Part shown: in pieces, positions 31,821 to 41,496 of the stretch
Layout of the letters: the number at the start of each line of letters is the position of its first letter
Numbering within the stretch: position 1 is the first letter of the stretch
Position numbers and translations under genes: made by a program
The notes under the pieces: generated by a model
What the model was told of the DNA's origin: nothing
The model's input: the letters and a program-made list of their open reading frames with translations, nothing else
Database searches by the model: none
From: Allomuricauda sp.
GTDB lineage: Bacteria; Bacteroidota; Bacteroidia; Flavobacteriales; Flavobacteriaceae
Assembly (NCBI GenBank): GCA_003712125.1
Contig: RHLF01000001.1
Span: forward strand, 310,001-374,000
Direction of reading: 5' to 3'
Length of the DNA: 64,000 bases

Positions 31821-34003
31821 CAATCCTTTTTTAATTGGAGTACCACCTTGGTTCCCGTTCCTTGGTCGTTCAAATCAGAAATTTTGACATCGACCTTATT
31901 CTTGTACATTTCATTTAAAATGGCAATCCGCCTTTTAATATTTCCCATGCCCTTTGACTTTTGACGCTTCTGATTGGACGTCTTAAGGGCCGCCGACTTT
32001 TTTCGTCCGATACCGTTATCGGCTATCTCAATTTGCAGGGTGTGCTCATTAATTTGGTCAAAATTGATATGTAAAAACCCCTTCTCTTCCTTATACCGAA
32101 GACCATGCCAAATGGCATTTTCAACATAGGGCTGCAAGAGCATTGGCGGTATCTCAAAGGAGTCAACATCCAAGCCTTCTTCGAGGTTAATTTTAAAATC
32201 AAATTTTTCAGGAAAACGTGAGTGTTCCAATTTCACATACAATTGAAGCAATTCCAATTCCTTGGACAAGGAAATAAAATCTTCTTCAGAATTTTCGAGA
32301 ACCGTACGCATCAACACCGAAAACTCGCTTAAAAATCTGTTCGCACTGCGCTCGTCACTTTTGGCGATATAGTGATTCACCGAGTTCAAGGCATTAAAAA
32401 TGAAATGGGGATTCATTTGTGTGCGCAAGGATTTCAAAGCCAATAAATTGTTGGCCAATTTTTGCTGTTTGGTACTGCGGTACAAGAAAAATGCCGTAAG
32501 CGCCAACAACAGCATCGCTCCAAGAAGGGAATATATCACCAATTGTTGCCTTTTATTGCGCTCCTCAGACAGCTGTTGCTCGGTTCGGGCCAAACTATAT
32601 TTGCTTTGGGATAACTCTCGTTCTTGTTCTAGGCTCGATATCCGATTTTGTTTTGTGGTTATCTCACGGTTCAAGCGCGAGCCCAAGGAAATCTCCTGTT
32701 CTTTTCTGACGTACAAACTGTCTACCACGGCCACATAGTCTTGATAGGTTTCAAGGGCCTTGGAAAAATCACCCTGATTACGGTATACTTCCGACAGTTT
32801 TCGGGTCGCATCCTTCTGCACAACCAAATCGTCTTCACTATCTGCCTCAACAATACTTTTTTCTAAGTAGGGAATGGCTTCTGCAAGCTTGTCTTGCGCT
32901 ACGTAGGCACTGGCAATCTTGTAGTTGATCCGTTGTGAAGTGATTGAATCTCCCCGAAAAACACTTTTTTGGTCCACCACGGCTTTTTCGGGCAGCTCTT
33001 CCAATTCTTTCAAACTTTTTTTCCGCAATTGGATTTCGTCATTGAACCGGCGTTTGCTATTGTAGAAATCAGCTACCTTTTCCTTTTCCTGTATGGCACG
33101 CTCTGGGTTTTGTTCTTCTGAAAGTGAGAGTGAGTTGTTAAAGTACCCTTCTGCCACCTGCAATCGATCAGCCAAGGCGTAGATTTCCGCAATCTTGGAA
33201 TTCAGGTCGGTAATCTTGGGTGCAATTTGGTTTTTCTCCGCTATTTTCAAGGATTCTTGGTAAAAATCAATGGCTCTTTCTGTTTCCTGTCTACCTTTTG
33301 CCGCATCGCCCAAAAACTCATACAACTGTACCCTTTGGTAAGGAACCATGCCTTTTAACGCTACCAAAGGTGTCAAAACCGAGCTTGCTTGTTCAAAGTT
33401 TTGGTTCAACACATAGGTTTCTCCAAGTAATAGGGTGGTGCGAACCGTTTTGGTCTGATCCTGAGCATAATTGTAGTTATCGATGGCCAAATCATACTGT
33501 TTATGGTATTGATAGACTTCTCCAAGAACGCTGTACGAATTTGCCAAATCAGCCTTGTTTCCTCCCTTTCCCAAGACGGTAATCGCTTGAATCACAAATT
33601 CGATGCTCTTTTCTATATCTGTTTTTTTGTAGTGTTGGGCAGAATCTAAAAAAACACGATAGGCAACCACTTTGTTTTCTTGGCGGTTTGAATTGGAATA
33701 TCCTTCCACGAGCACATCAATGTCTTCATCCGAAGTGATGCGATGTTTGACTGTTTCTATATCGGGGGATTCAAAAATTAATAGGTCGCCAATTGCGGCT
33801 TTTATTTTGAACTCACCCAGTCCGTTTGTAGTGGTATAGGCGCCTCTATCTGTTCGTATTTCGACACCTGATATTGCCGTATAGTTTTCCTTGCCCTTTA
33901 CCGAACCCTCGATTTCCACTTGAACCTGCTCACTTTGGTTCTGGGAAAGAGCCACAGAAAAGACCATGAAAAAAAGCAAAACGATACCGTGCTTACGCCT
34001 CAT
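31820..34003 (-). CDS. LytS-type sensor histidine kinase with TPR repeats
   Basis: 727 aa. Signal peptide (VFSVALSQNQ), an extracytoplasmic carboxypeptidase-like plug (IEGSVKGKENYTAISGVEIR), then about eight TPR units (~110-430), coiled coil, a single membrane helix (VIYSLLGAMLLLALTAFFLY, ~490-510), and the His_kinase domain of LytS/YehU type: RTQMNPHFIFNALNSVNHYI (phospho-acceptor His ~540) and ATP-binding N-box YVENAIWHGLRYK. The conserved glycine box DNGIGRK is present. Paired with the LytTR regulator downstream. On the minus strand TAAGTTTA at 34030-34023 may be its -7 box. Confidence 0.93.
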   Translation of the reverse strand: MRRKHGIVLLFFMVFSVALSQNQSEQVQVEIEGSVKGKENYTAISGVEIRTDRGAYTTTNGLGEFKIKAAIGDLLIFESPDIETVKHRITSDEDIDVLVEGYSNSNRQENKVVAYRVFLDSAQHYKKTDIEKSIEFVIQAITVLGKGGNKADLANSYSVLGEVYQYHKQYDLAIDNYNYAQDQTKTVRTTLLLGETYVLNQNFEQASSVLTPLVALKGMVPYQRVQLYEFLGDAAKGRQETERAIDFYQESLKIAEKNQIAPKITDLNSKIAEIYALADRLQVAEGYFNNSLSLSEEQNPERAIQEKEKVADFYNSKRRFNDEIQLRKKSLKELEELPEKAVVDQKSVFRGDSITSQRINYKIASAYVAQDKLAEAIPYLEKSIVEADSEDDLVVQKDATRKLSEVYRNQGDFSKALETYQDYVAVVDSLYVRKEQEISLGSRLNREITTKQNRISSLEQERELSQSKYSLARTEQQLSEERNKRQQLVIYSLLGAMLLLALTAFFLYRSTKQQKLANNLLALKSLRTQMNPHFIFNALNSVNHYIAKSDERSANRFLSEFSVLMRTVLENSEEDFISLSKELELLQLYVKLEHSRFPEKFDFKINLEEGLDVDSFEIPPMLLQPYVENAIWHGLRYKEEKGFLHINFDQINEHTLQIEIADNGIGRKKSAALKTSNQKRQKSKGMGNIKRRIAILNEMYKNKVDVKISDLNDQGTGTKVVLQLKKD

Positions 34004-34202
34004 AATCGGATAATTCTCATGGTAAACTTAGTCGATTTAAAGCGCATTAAAAAATGCGTTTATCCCGTAAATGGCTAAAAACAATGCTGTTTTGAGGGCT
34101 TTGCTCATCCCTATGGACCATTTACTCATTCAAGGGCAGAATTGCCTCATTGTCCATTTTTTTTAAAAAAACACAGGGCTACTTTCACTTAAAATTTTGA
34201 AC

Positions 34203-35393
34203 ATGAAAAATCAAAAAACTATGAAAAATTTCCAGAAAATGATGGTATTGGGTGTTTGTGTTTTGTCAACGACGCTCGCGTTCGGTTGCACCCTCAAAAC
34301 CCATCAAAAGAACGAATCAAAAACCGTGCTTTTGACCAAAAACCACGAGCAACCCAAAAAGCAGTTTGTGAAAATAGCCTTGCTCTTGGATACAAGCAAC
34401 AGTATGGATGGCCTCATCAATCAAGCAAAGGCCCAACTTTGGGATATTGTAAATGAATTTACCCATGCCCGATGTGGGAATGAAACCCGACCCCTTTTAC
34501 AAATTGCCTTATATGAATACGGCAATGACAACCTTTCATCAAGGGAGGGGTATATCCGACAGGTCATCTCGTTTAGCAGTGATTTGGATGAGATTTCGGA
34601 GCAGTTGTTCTCGTTGACCACCAATGGCGGGGAAGAATTTTGTGGTCAAGTCATACATACCTCATTGGGGCAATTGGAATGGGGAAAAAATCCTGATGAC
34701 CTCAAAATGATCTTTATTGCCGGAAATGAACCCTTTACCCAAGGAAAACTTGACTATAGGGATGCCACCTCCCAGGCCAAGGAAAAAGATGTCATTGTCA
34801 ATACCATATTTTGTGGCAATTACAATCAAGGTATTGCCACCAACTGGAAAGATGGTGCATTGTTGACCGGTGGTGATTATATGGCCATTGACCACAACAG
34901 ACAAATTGTTCACGTGGCCACCCCTTATGATGAGGTCATCATCAAACTAAATTCAAAGTTGAACCACACCTATATCGCCTATGGTTATATGGGGGCTTCC
35001 AAAATAAGTGCCCAAGCCCAGCAAGATGTCAATGCCTATAGCCTAAACGAGAGTGTAGCATTAAAAAGGGCCAAAAGCAAGAGTTCCAGATTGTATAACA
35101 ATTCAAGCTGGGATTTGGTTGATGCCTCTGAAAGTGAAGATTTTGAAGTATCAAGTATCGACAAGAATGATTTGCCCAAAGAATTGGAAGGGAAGTCAGA
35201 CGATGAAATCGAAAAGTATATCGAAGAAAAAAAGTCTGAACGCAAACGTATTCAGAAAGAAATTCAGGAGCTCAGTGCCAAACGCGAAGCATATATCGCC
35301 AAAAACCAGAAAGCGGAAAAAGGGGAGCTTGAAAATGCCATGCTCAATGCCATTAAAAAGCAGGCAGCTCGCAAAAATTATGTGTGGGAGTAG
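34203..35393 (+). CDS. vWA-domain lipoprotein
   Basis: 396 aa from the ATG at 34203. Lipoprotein-type signal with lipobox LAFGC (Cys ~29). The von Willebrand A domain (~55-250) has an intact MIDAS motif LLLDTSNSMDGLINQAK and GEEFCGQVIHTSLGQLEW plus IFIAGNEPFTQG, typical of a conserved bacterial vWA family. From about residue 300 the protein is a charged region with a helical, Lys/Glu-rich coiled coil (SDDEIEKYIEEKKSERKRIQ) to the end. Function is unknown; a metal-dependent periplasmic or surface adhesion role is only inferred. It lies alone on the plus strand with a terminator behind it. Confidence 0.82.
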   Translation: MKNQKTMKNFQKMMVLGVCVLSTTLAFGCTLKTHQKNESKTVLLTKNHEQPKKQFVKIALLLDTSNSMDGLINQAKAQLWDIVNEFTHARCGNETRPLLQIALYEYGNDNLSSREGYIRQVISFSSDLDEISEQLFSLTTNGGEEFCGQVIHTSLGQLEWGKNPDDLKMIFIAGNEPFTQGKLDYRDATSQAKEKDVIVNTIFCGNYNQGIATNWKDGALLTGGDYMAIDHNRQIVHVATPYDEVIIKLNSKLNHTYIAYGYMGASKISAQAQQDVNAYSLNESVALKRAKSKSSRLYNNSSWDLVDASESEDFEVSSIDKNDLPKELEGKSDDEIEKYIEEKKSERKRIQKEIQELSAKREAYIAKNQKAEKGELENAMLNAIKKQAARKNYVWE

Positions 35394-35410
35394 TAATGTT
35401 GGATGAAAAG

Positions 35411-35449
35411 GAGGCAAGGTATGTATATGACTTTGCCTCTTTTGTTTTT
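35411..35449 (+). terminator. Terminator after the vWA gene
   Basis: GAGGCAA / TTGCCTC stem with a 15-base loop followed by TTTTGTTTTT. It touches the stop codon of the convergent PorP/SprF gene. Confidence 0.6.
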
Positions 35450-36446
35450 AGTAGTTTGCCGCAGGACAATAACAATCATAGCGGTTTTCAGAGCTTTGAC
35501 CGATGTTATAGCCCAGGGTTACCTGATGAAATCCGCCATTGTCAAATCGAATATCTCCCGATTGATAAGAGTAGTTGTAAGAGAACAACCACTTGCCCCA
35601 ATTCACACCAACGATAGGTGTAAACAATTGGAGGCGTTGTTCACCAAACGAACCATTTTGTTGAAATTGGGCGCCATCAAAACTTCTTCGATACGACAAC
35701 CCGGCCCAAACAACCGTATTATCCCCAACATCGCGATACACTTTGGCATTAAAGTCAACCGTTTTTTCTTCGGTAAATTCAGTAAGCTGGAACAACATGG
35801 ATGGTTCAACGCGCCATCTGCTCTTTCCAAAGACATACCCCACCGAGAAAAGATAGCGCCGTAGGTTATCAAATTCGGCAGCCGTATAAAGATCTCGGCC
35901 CGAACCTAAAATGTTCAAAATGGCCGCATGGGCATAAAATTCAAAAAGGTTGTACGATGCCCCCAAGTCGAGATTGAAGTAACTCGTCGTATTCTTTACC
36001 CCAGAGACTATAGGATCTGGAATTACAGAGCGAAATTCGGTCTCATCCAAGCTACTCAAGATAATTCCTGTACTCAAACCGAATGACAGCTGATTCAAGG
36101 TTCTAAAATCACCCCCCAATTGCAAATGGTGGGCATAGGTTACCTTAAAACCTGTTTGAGAATGATAGCCGTTGGAGTCATTAAACAATATACCCCCTAT
36201 TCCACTGCGTTCGCCAACCCTAAAATGGGCATTAAAGGTTTGCAGGCTGGGTGCCTCATCTACATTAAACCATTGCTTTCGCGCTGTGAGTCTTATTTTA
36301 CCGCCTTCACCGATACCCGCCATTGACGGATAGACCAAATAATAATTATCGGCCAAATAATCGAAATACACAGGTATTCCCTCCTGTGCCTTAGCGGTAT
36401 AAACAAATGAAAAACAAACCAGTACGGTAGTTAAAAAGCGTCTCAT
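35448..36446 (-). CDS. Second PorP/SprF family membrane protein
   Basis: 332 aa from the ATG at 36446; the longer frame to 36464 adds six unlikely residues. Signal peptide (FSFVYTAKAQ), then EGIPVYFDYLADNYYLVYPSMAG, the family opening in a divergent form, and barrel strands throughout (WRVEPSMLFQLTEF, NTVVWAGLSYRRSF). It has no adhesin gene beside it, so the cognate type IX substrate must lie elsewhere. Transcribed towards the vWA gene, divergent from the Nfu gene. Confidence 0.87.
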   Translation of the reverse strand: MRRFLTTVLVCFSFVYTAKAQEGIPVYFDYLADNYYLVYPSMAGIGEGGKIRLTARKQWFNVDEAPSLQTFNAHFRVGERSGIGGILFNDSNGYHSQTGFKVTYAHHLQLGGDFRTLNQLSFGLSTGIILSSLDETEFRSVIPDPIVSGVKNTTSYFNLDLGASYNLFEFYAHAAILNILGSGRDLYTAAEFDNLRRYLFSVGYVFGKSRWRVEPSMLFQLTEFTEEKTVDFNAKVYRDVGDNTVVWAGLSYRRSFDGAQFQQNGSFGEQRLQLFTPIVGVNWGKWLFSYNYSYQSGDIRFDNGGFHQVTLGYNIGQSSENRYDCYCPAANY

Positions 36447-36526
36447 GTATGGGATTGGGGCCAAAACTTTATCACTATAGTGTTCAAACAGTTACTATAA
36501 CGTCATAAAAGGTACATTATTATAAA

Positions 36527-36557
36527 TTTTAAACCATGTGTTTAGTTCGTATTTTTG
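36527..36557 (+). promoter_or_regulatory. Promoter of the Nfu gene
   Basis: TTTT at 36527-36530, 19 bp, TATTTTTG at 36550-36557, a full -7 match. Transcription would begin near 36563, so the TTG at 36555 cannot be the start and the ATG at 36573 is chosen. Confidence 0.5.
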
Positions 36558-36572
36558 CAGCAAAGAATTGAG

Positions 36573-37469
36573 ATGAAGGATTACAACATCACCACTATTG
36601 CCACAAATAAGCCTACCATACTCAAATTTGAGGCGAACCATTTTTTGACCAAGGGCAATTACGAGTATAAAAATATTGATGAAGCCAAGAACTCCCCTTT
36701 GGCACAACAGCTCTTTTACCTGCCCTTTGTAAAAACTGTTTATATCGCCAGCAATTTTATTGCCATAGAACGATTCGATATCGTGGAATGGGGCGATGTC
36801 AAGGATGAGGTGGCGCAACAATTGGTTGACTATTTGAATTCACAGGCCCCTATCGTTGTTGAGGAAGAAAACCCTCAAAAAATTCCTGTCACCGTGTATG
36901 CCGAAGTCACCCCCAATCCGGCTGTGATGAAATTTGTGGTGAACAAAAGGATTGTTCCGGCCATCTATGAATTTAAAAATATTGATGAGGCGCAACACTC
37001 AGAACTTGCCAAAAAGTTATTTCATTTTCCTTTCGTTAAGGAAGTGTTTTTCGATGAGAATTACATTTCCCTAACCAAATATGAGGTTGCTGAATGGAGT
37101 GAAATCGCACAGGAACTTCGGGAGTTCATCCGCACCTTTTTGATGGAAGGTGGTGAGGCGGTTTCTGAAAATGCCGCCCAAAAAGGCGCTGAAAATGAAA
37201 GCCAAGCCTTGGCACCAACCGAATTGGATGAAACCTCGCAACAGATTGTAAGTATTCTTGACGAATATGTAAAACCAGCCGTTGCCAGCGATGGCGGAAA
37301 CATTCTTTTTAAATCGTACGAAGAGGAGAGTAAAACGGTTAGTGTCATTCTTCAAGGCGCCTGTAGTGGCTGTCCTTCCTCAACCTTTACCCTAAAAAAT
37401 GGTATCGAGACCATGTTAAAAAATATGCTGGGTGATAAGGTAAATGAGGTGGTTGCCTTAAACGGTTGA
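36573..37469 (+). CDS. NifU-family Fe-S protein with two Nfu N-terminal domains
   Basis: 298 aa. Two copies of the Nfu N-terminal domain are seen, residues ~1-90 and ~103-185: both contain a PA/TxxKF.V.. strand, Y[EK][FY]KNIDEA.[HN]S.LA and LF[YH][LF]PFVK.V..... The third part (~215-295) is the NifU C-terminal domain with the cluster-binding CxxC in GACSGCPSSTFTLKNGI. Nfu proteins carry [4Fe-4S] clusters to target proteins; the second N domain is a specific architecture of Bacteroidota as far as I recall. It is followed by the dodecin gene 68 bp downstream. Confidence 0.92.
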   Translation: MKDYNITTIATNKPTILKFEANHFLTKGNYEYKNIDEAKNSPLAQQLFYLPFVKTVYIASNFIAIERFDIVEWGDVKDEVAQQLVDYLNSQAPIVVEEENPQKIPVTVYAEVTPNPAVMKFVVNKRIVPAIYEFKNIDEAQHSELAKKLFHFPFVKEVFFDENYISLTKYEVAEWSEIAQELREFIRTFLMEGGEAVSENAAQKGAENESQALAPTELDETSQQIVSILDEYVKPAVASDGGNILFKSYEEESKTVSVILQGACSGCPSSTFTLKNGIETMLKNMLGDKVNEVVALNG

Positions 37470-37537
37470 TTTTGTGTTAAACCAGTCCATTTATCCAGCA
37501 AATTCGCTAAATTGAAGAAATTTATAAATCATTAACT

Positions 37538-37738
37538 ATGGCAGTTTTAAAAGTAATCGAGATTTTGGCGAATTCAAGCAAAAGCTGGGAAGAAGCTACA
37601 GAAAAGGCGGTTGAACAAGCCTCAAAATCTGTAAAGAATATTCGTTCGGTTTATGTAAATGAGCAAAGTGCCACCATTAAAGATGGCAAGATTGACGAAT
37701 ATCGAGTGAACGTAAAAATTACTTTCGAAGTGAAGTAA
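37538..37738 (+). CDS. Dodecin family flavin-binding protein
   Basis: 66 aa, the normal dodecin length. It has the AVLKVIEILANSSKSWEEA opening, the central helix with EKAVEQASKSVKNIRSVYV and the C-terminal strand YRVNVKITFEVK. Dodecins form dodecamers that store riboflavin or other flavins in stacked pairs; the residue near position 36 sandwiching the flavin is usually Trp and here the local sequence is NIRSVYV, with no Trp, as in many bacterial forms lacking it. Followed by a terminator. Confidence 0.9.
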   Translation: MAVLKVIEILANSSKSWEEATEKAVEQASKSVKNIRSVYVNEQSATIKDGKIDEYRVNVKITFEVK

Positions 37739-37759
37739 CAGGACGTATCCGAAAAAGTT

Positions 37760-37786
37760 AGGCGTCCACCTTTGGGCGCCTTTTTT
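37760..37786 (+). terminator. Terminator after dodecin
   Basis: AGGCGTCC with GGGCGCCT (one G-U) and a loop ACCTT-type, then a six-T run; 22 bp after the stop codon. Confidence 0.75.
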
Positions 37787-37804
37787 ATGATTAAATAAAA
37801 TACC

Positions 37805-39907
37805 ATGTTGAAAAAGACAATTGTCTTACTGGTTGTACCCTTATTGATAAACAGTTGTGCCCAAAAATCCAAGACAATGGATCACAAATACACCAATGCA
37901 TTAATTGAAGAGACAAGTCCGTATTTGTTGCAACATGCGCACAACCCTGTCAATTGGCATGCTTGGAAACCTGAGGTACTCGAAAAGGCACAAAAGGAAA
38001 ACAAGCCCCTTTTGATCAGTATTGGCTATGCAGCTTGCCATTGGTGCCATGTCATGGAGCATGAATGTTTTGAAGATGAAGAAGTAGCTGCAATGATGAA
38101 CGAAAACTTCATCAACATTAAAATAGACCGTGAAGAACGTCCTGATATTGACCAGATTTATATGGATGCCATACAAATGATGTCTGGCAATGGGGGCTGG
38201 CCATTAAATATCGTGGCACTTCCCGATGGTAAACCATTTTGGGGAGCCACCTACCTACCCAAGGAAGATTGGCAAAAATCTTTGACCCGCCTGATCGATT
38301 TGTACCAAAATGACAAAGCGCGGGTGGTTGGCTACGCCAATGATCTTTCAAAGGGATTGCAGGCCGTTAACCTGGTCGAGACCAACGAAACGGACAGTCA
38401 ATATAGCATGGACCAACTGCATGCCTCGGTTGCGAACTGGTCGTCCTATTTTGATACCTTTTTGGGTGGCTACAAAAGGGCTCCCAAGTTTATGATGCCA
38501 AACAATATCGACTTTTTGATGCACTATGCTGTCTCTGAAAATAATGACAGCATTATGGAGTATGTCAACACCACGCTCAAAAGAATGGCCTATGGCGGAA
38601 TCTTTGACCCTATCGATGGCGGATTCTCAAGGTATGCGGTCGACACGAAATGGCATGTGCCCCATTTTGAAAAAATGCTGTACGATAATGGTCCACTGGT
38701 CAGTCTCTATGCCAAAGCATATGCTGTCACCAAGGATCCATTCTATAAAGAGGTTGCAGAAAAATGCATTGGGTTTGTTGAGCTTGAATTGTTGGATGAA
38801 AATGGTGGCTTTTATTCTTCCCTGGATGCAGACAGTCAAAATGCATCCGGCGAATTGGAAGAGGGTGCGTTTTATGTATGGCAGGAAAACGTCTTGGATT
38901 CTCTTTTGGGGGAAGATTTTCCAATTTTCAAAGACTATTACAACATCAATTCCTATGGACTGTGGGAGGATGAAAATTATGTCTTGATCCGTGATAAATC
39001 CGATACCGAGATTGCTGAAAAGCATCAGCTATCAGAAGCGCAGCTAAAACAACGTATACACAAGTCGCTCACCACTTTAAAGGAGGTGCGTGATGAAAGG
39101 GAAAAACCAAGATTGGATGATAAAATCTTGACCTCCTGGAACGGATTGATGCTTAAAGGCCTGGTTGACGCCTATCGCTATCTTCAGGACGACCATTACC
39201 TCGAATTGGCGCTTAAAAATGCCCGGTTTCTTGAAGAAGAAATGATCAAAACAGATGGCACCCTCTACAGAAATCATAAAAATGGGACCAGTACCATCAA
39301 TGCCTTTTTAGACGATTATGCCACAGTTATCGAAGCTTTTATCGGATTATATGAGGTGACTTTTGACGAAAAGTGGCTACAACATGCCAAAGCACTGACC
39401 AATACGGCCATTGCCAATTTTAAAGATGAAAAAAGTGGGATGTTCTTCTATACTTCAAATCAGCAAGAAGGTCTAATACGAAGAACTATTGAGTCGTACG
39501 ACAAGGAGATTTCATCCTCCAATTCCATCATGGCAAATAACCTCTTAAAATTGCACAAGCTCTACCATAAAGAAGGATACGGCGAGCTGGCCAATCAGAT
39601 GGTCAGAAATGTGCAGGACAACTTTTTGGAAAGTGGGCAAGGATTCGCCAATTGGTTGAACGTCGTACTCTTTCAAAACAAAAACTTTTATGAAATTGCT
39701 GTGGTCGGATTGTCCTTCAAAGAGGTAGGACAAGAAATCGCTTCGCAATACATTCCCAACAGTATTTTGATCGGTTCAGAAAAAGAGGGCGCCCTTGATT
39801 TATTGAAAAGTCGATACAATGAGGGACAAACCTTGATTTATGTATGTATTGAGGGAACATGTAAGCTGCCCACGACCTCAACGGAAACCGCTTTGAATCA
39901 ATTATAA
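37805..39907 (+). CDS. DUF255 thioredoxin-like / glycosidase-like protein (YyaL, SPATA20 family)
   Basis: 700 aa. A lipoprotein-type signal (LLINSCAQ, Cys ~19) precedes the DUF255 thioredoxin-like domain: [20 protein letters not shown], then active-site-like [11 protein letters not shown] (CxxC with extra His). The rest (~230-690) is an alpha-helical (alpha/alpha)6 barrel with repeated [30 protein letters not shown] and [10 protein letters not shown]. Family proteins are widespread from bacteria to mammals without a settled function. It is lipoprotein-tagged, unlike cytoplasmic relatives. Followed 12 bp later by an MscS channel gene. Confidence 0.9.
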   Translation: MLKKTIVLLVVPLLINSCAQKSKTMDHKYTNALIEETSPYLLQHAHNPVNWHAWKPEVLEKAQKENKPLLISIGYAACHWCHVMEHECFEDEEVAAMMNENFINIKIDREERPDIDQIYMDAIQMMSGNGGWPLNIVALPDGKPFWGATYLPKEDWQKSLTRLIDLYQNDKARVVGYANDLSKGLQAVNLVETNETDSQYSMDQLHASVANWSSYFDTFLGGYKRAPKFMMPNNIDFLMHYAVSENNDSIMEYVNTTLKRMAYGGIFDPIDGGFSRYAVDTKWHVPHFEKMLYDNGPLVSLYAKAYAVTKDPFYKEVAEKCIGFVELELLDENGGFYSSLDADSQNASGELEEGAFYVWQENVLDSLLGEDFPIFKDYYNINSYGLWEDENYVLIRDKSDTEIAEKHQLSEAQLKQRIHKSLTTLKEVRDEREKPRLDDKILTSWNGLMLKGLVDAYRYLQDDHYLELALKNARFLEEEMIKTDGTLYRNHKNGTSTINAFLDDYATVIEAFIGLYEVTFDEKWLQHAKALTNTAIANFKDEKSGMFFYTSNQQEGLIRRTIESYDKEISSSNSIMANNLLKLHKLYHKEGYGELANQMVRNVQDNFLESGQGFANWLNVVLFQNKNFYEIAVVGLSFKEVGQEIASQYIPNSILIGSEKEGALDLLKSRYNEGQTLIYVCIEGTCKLPTTSTETALNQL

Positions 39908-39919
39908 GACACCACAACC

Positions 39920-40753
39920 ATGGATGATAAGTTGAGCAATTACCAAGAGTTTATCGAACATTTCATTGATTTGGTATGGAGCTACATTCCCAATATCATT
40001 GCTGCCATTATAATAGCAGTGGTGGGGCGGCTGGCCATCCGGTTTATCAATAGAATTGTACGTAAGTTCTTTGAGCGCAAAGATTACGACTTGACCCTTG
40101 AAGGTTTTCTGCAGAGCTTTATCAATATTGTTTTGCATGTGACCTTGGTGGTTTTGGTGGTGACCCAATTGGGGGTAAAAACTTCGTCCTTGATTGCCAT
40201 GCTTGGTGCAGCTGGCCTTGCCATTGGTTTGGCCTTACAGGGTTCCTTGGCCAATTTTGCTGGTGGGGTGCTTATTTTACTATTTAAGCCTTTTAAGGTG
40301 GGAGATTGGATTTCAGCACAAGGGGTGGACGGAAGCGTGAAAGAAATTTCAATTTTTAGCACCAAGCTCAATACCTTTGGCAATCAAATTGCAATCATCC
40401 CCAATGGCCAATTGGCCAATGGCAATATCATTAATTACAATGCCGAACCCATCCGAAGAGAAAATTACAAGGTTGGCATTGGCTATGGCGCCGATATTAA
40501 AAAGGCCAAGGCAATCTTATTGGATATCTGTGCTGAAGATGATCGCATTTTAAAAGAACCCATGCCTGAGGTGTATGTGGATAGCTTGGGTGATAGCGCT
40601 GTCAACCTTACCCTGCGTTTCTGGGCACCCAATGATGTATTCTGGCCCGCAAGATTCGATCTTATCGAAAAATCAAAACTGTTATTTGATCAGGCCGGTA
40701 TTGAGATACCCTTTCCGCAACGGGTGGTACATACCATTGAGGAGGCCGATTAA
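39920..40753 (+). CDS. Small-conductance mechanosensitive channel (MscS family)
   Basis: 277 aa, the size of E. coli MscS. Three membrane helices: ~20-45, ~70-90 and the pore helix TM3 ~92-120 with the Gly/Ala-packed LGAAGLAIGLALQGSLANFAGG pattern. The beta domain follows with FKVGDWISAQGVDGSVKEI. The motif AGGVLILLFKPF confirms the family. It releases solutes on hypo-osmotic shock. Its TAA stop overlaps the stop of the convergent tsaB gene inside TTAA. Confidence 0.94.
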   Translation: MDDKLSNYQEFIEHFIDLVWSYIPNIIAAIIIAVVGRLAIRFINRIVRKFFERKDYDLTLEGFLQSFINIVLHVTLVVLVVTQLGVKTSSLIAMLGAAGLAIGLALQGSLANFAGGVLILLFKPFKVGDWISAQGVDGSVKEISIFSTKLNTFGNQIAIIPNGQLANGNIINYNAEPIRRENYKVGIGYGADIKKAKAILLDICAEDDRILKEPMPEVYVDSLGDSAVNLTLRFWAPNDVFWPARFDLIEKSKLLFDQAGIEIPFPQRVVHTIEEAD

Positions 40754-41430
40754 GACTTTTGTTTGGTCTGAATGATAAAATCTTTGAGGTAAAAGGGTTC
40801 GAAATAGGCTACATCTTCAAATTGACCTGCTTCAAACTTCTTATGTGCCAAACGACCCATTTCCATTGCGGAGGGAAATAGTGACGGATCAAATTGAAAA
40901 TTTTTGTTTTCGCCCAATATCGCCATACACTTTTCGGCACCATTGCCAACCAAATGAACTTGAGAAGCAGTTTTATAGGCCGCAAAGGAGGATGCATCAA
41001 TAATCTCGGCTTTAGTTTCACGAATTTCATTAAGGTTTGCATCAAAGACTGCGGAATACACTTCCATCCTGCGGGCATCAAGAACAGGTATCACCACTGC
41101 TCCCTCAGGCAAGGTAACATGATTGGCCATGCTTTCGAGTGTGGGAATCGAAATTAGGGGAATATCCAAGGAAAAACATAATCCTTTGGCGGCAGAAACC
41201 CCAATTCGCAAACCCGTATAAGACCCAGGTCCTTTGCTAACGGCTATGGCATCCAAATCGGAAAGTTTTAGCGAAGCCTCTTCCAGAACATCGTCAATGA
41301 AAACATGAAGTTGTTCCGCATGGGAATAATTGGCCGTGTTTTCCTCCTTGATTGCAATGACCTGACCTGCAGCCGCCACGCATACCGAGCAATTGGTTGT
41401 GGCGGTCTCTAAACAAAGTATTTTGGACAT
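40750..41430 (-). CDS. tsaB: tRNA threonylcarbamoyladenosine biosynthesis protein TsaB
   Basis: 226 aa. Conserved opening ILCLETATTNCSVCVA, HAEQLHVFIDDVLEEA, the signature AVSKGPGSYTGLRIGVSAAKGLC and PVLDARRMEVYSAVF. TsaB is the partner of TsaD in making t6A37 in ANN-reading tRNAs. Length is normal. Stop codons of tsaB and mscS share the palindromic TTAA, so the genes are end to end. A hairpin behind the TolC gene separates it from the efflux operon upstream. Confidence 0.94.
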   Translation of the reverse strand: MSKILCLETATTNCSVCVAAAGQVIAIKEENTANYSHAEQLHVFIDDVLEEASLKLSDLDAIAVSKGPGSYTGLRIGVSAAKGLCFSLDIPLISIPTLESMANHVTLPEGAVVIPVLDARRMEVYSAVFDANLNEIRETKAEIIDASSFAAYKTASQVHLVGNGAEKCMAILGENKNFQFDPSLFPSAMEMGRLAHKKFEAGQFEDVAYFEPFYLKDFIIQTKQKS

Positions 41431-41443
41431 GGAACAAAAATAA

Positions 41444-41470
41444 GCCCTGAGATTTGAAAAACCTCAGGGC
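41444..41470 (-). terminator. Terminator after the TolC efflux operon
   Basis: GCCCTGAG / CTCAGGGC perfect eight-pair stem with an 11-base loop between TolC (stop at 41497) and tsaB; on the minus strand it is followed by TTATTTTTG. Confidence 0.6.
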
Positions 41471-41496
41471 CTGTAATATATCAATCAACCAATTTT

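Noticed and set aside
34060-34076. Terminator at CGCATTAAAAAATGCG
   Set aside because: The hairpin has no T-run behind it on either strand and lies in the divergent spacer upstream of two genes.
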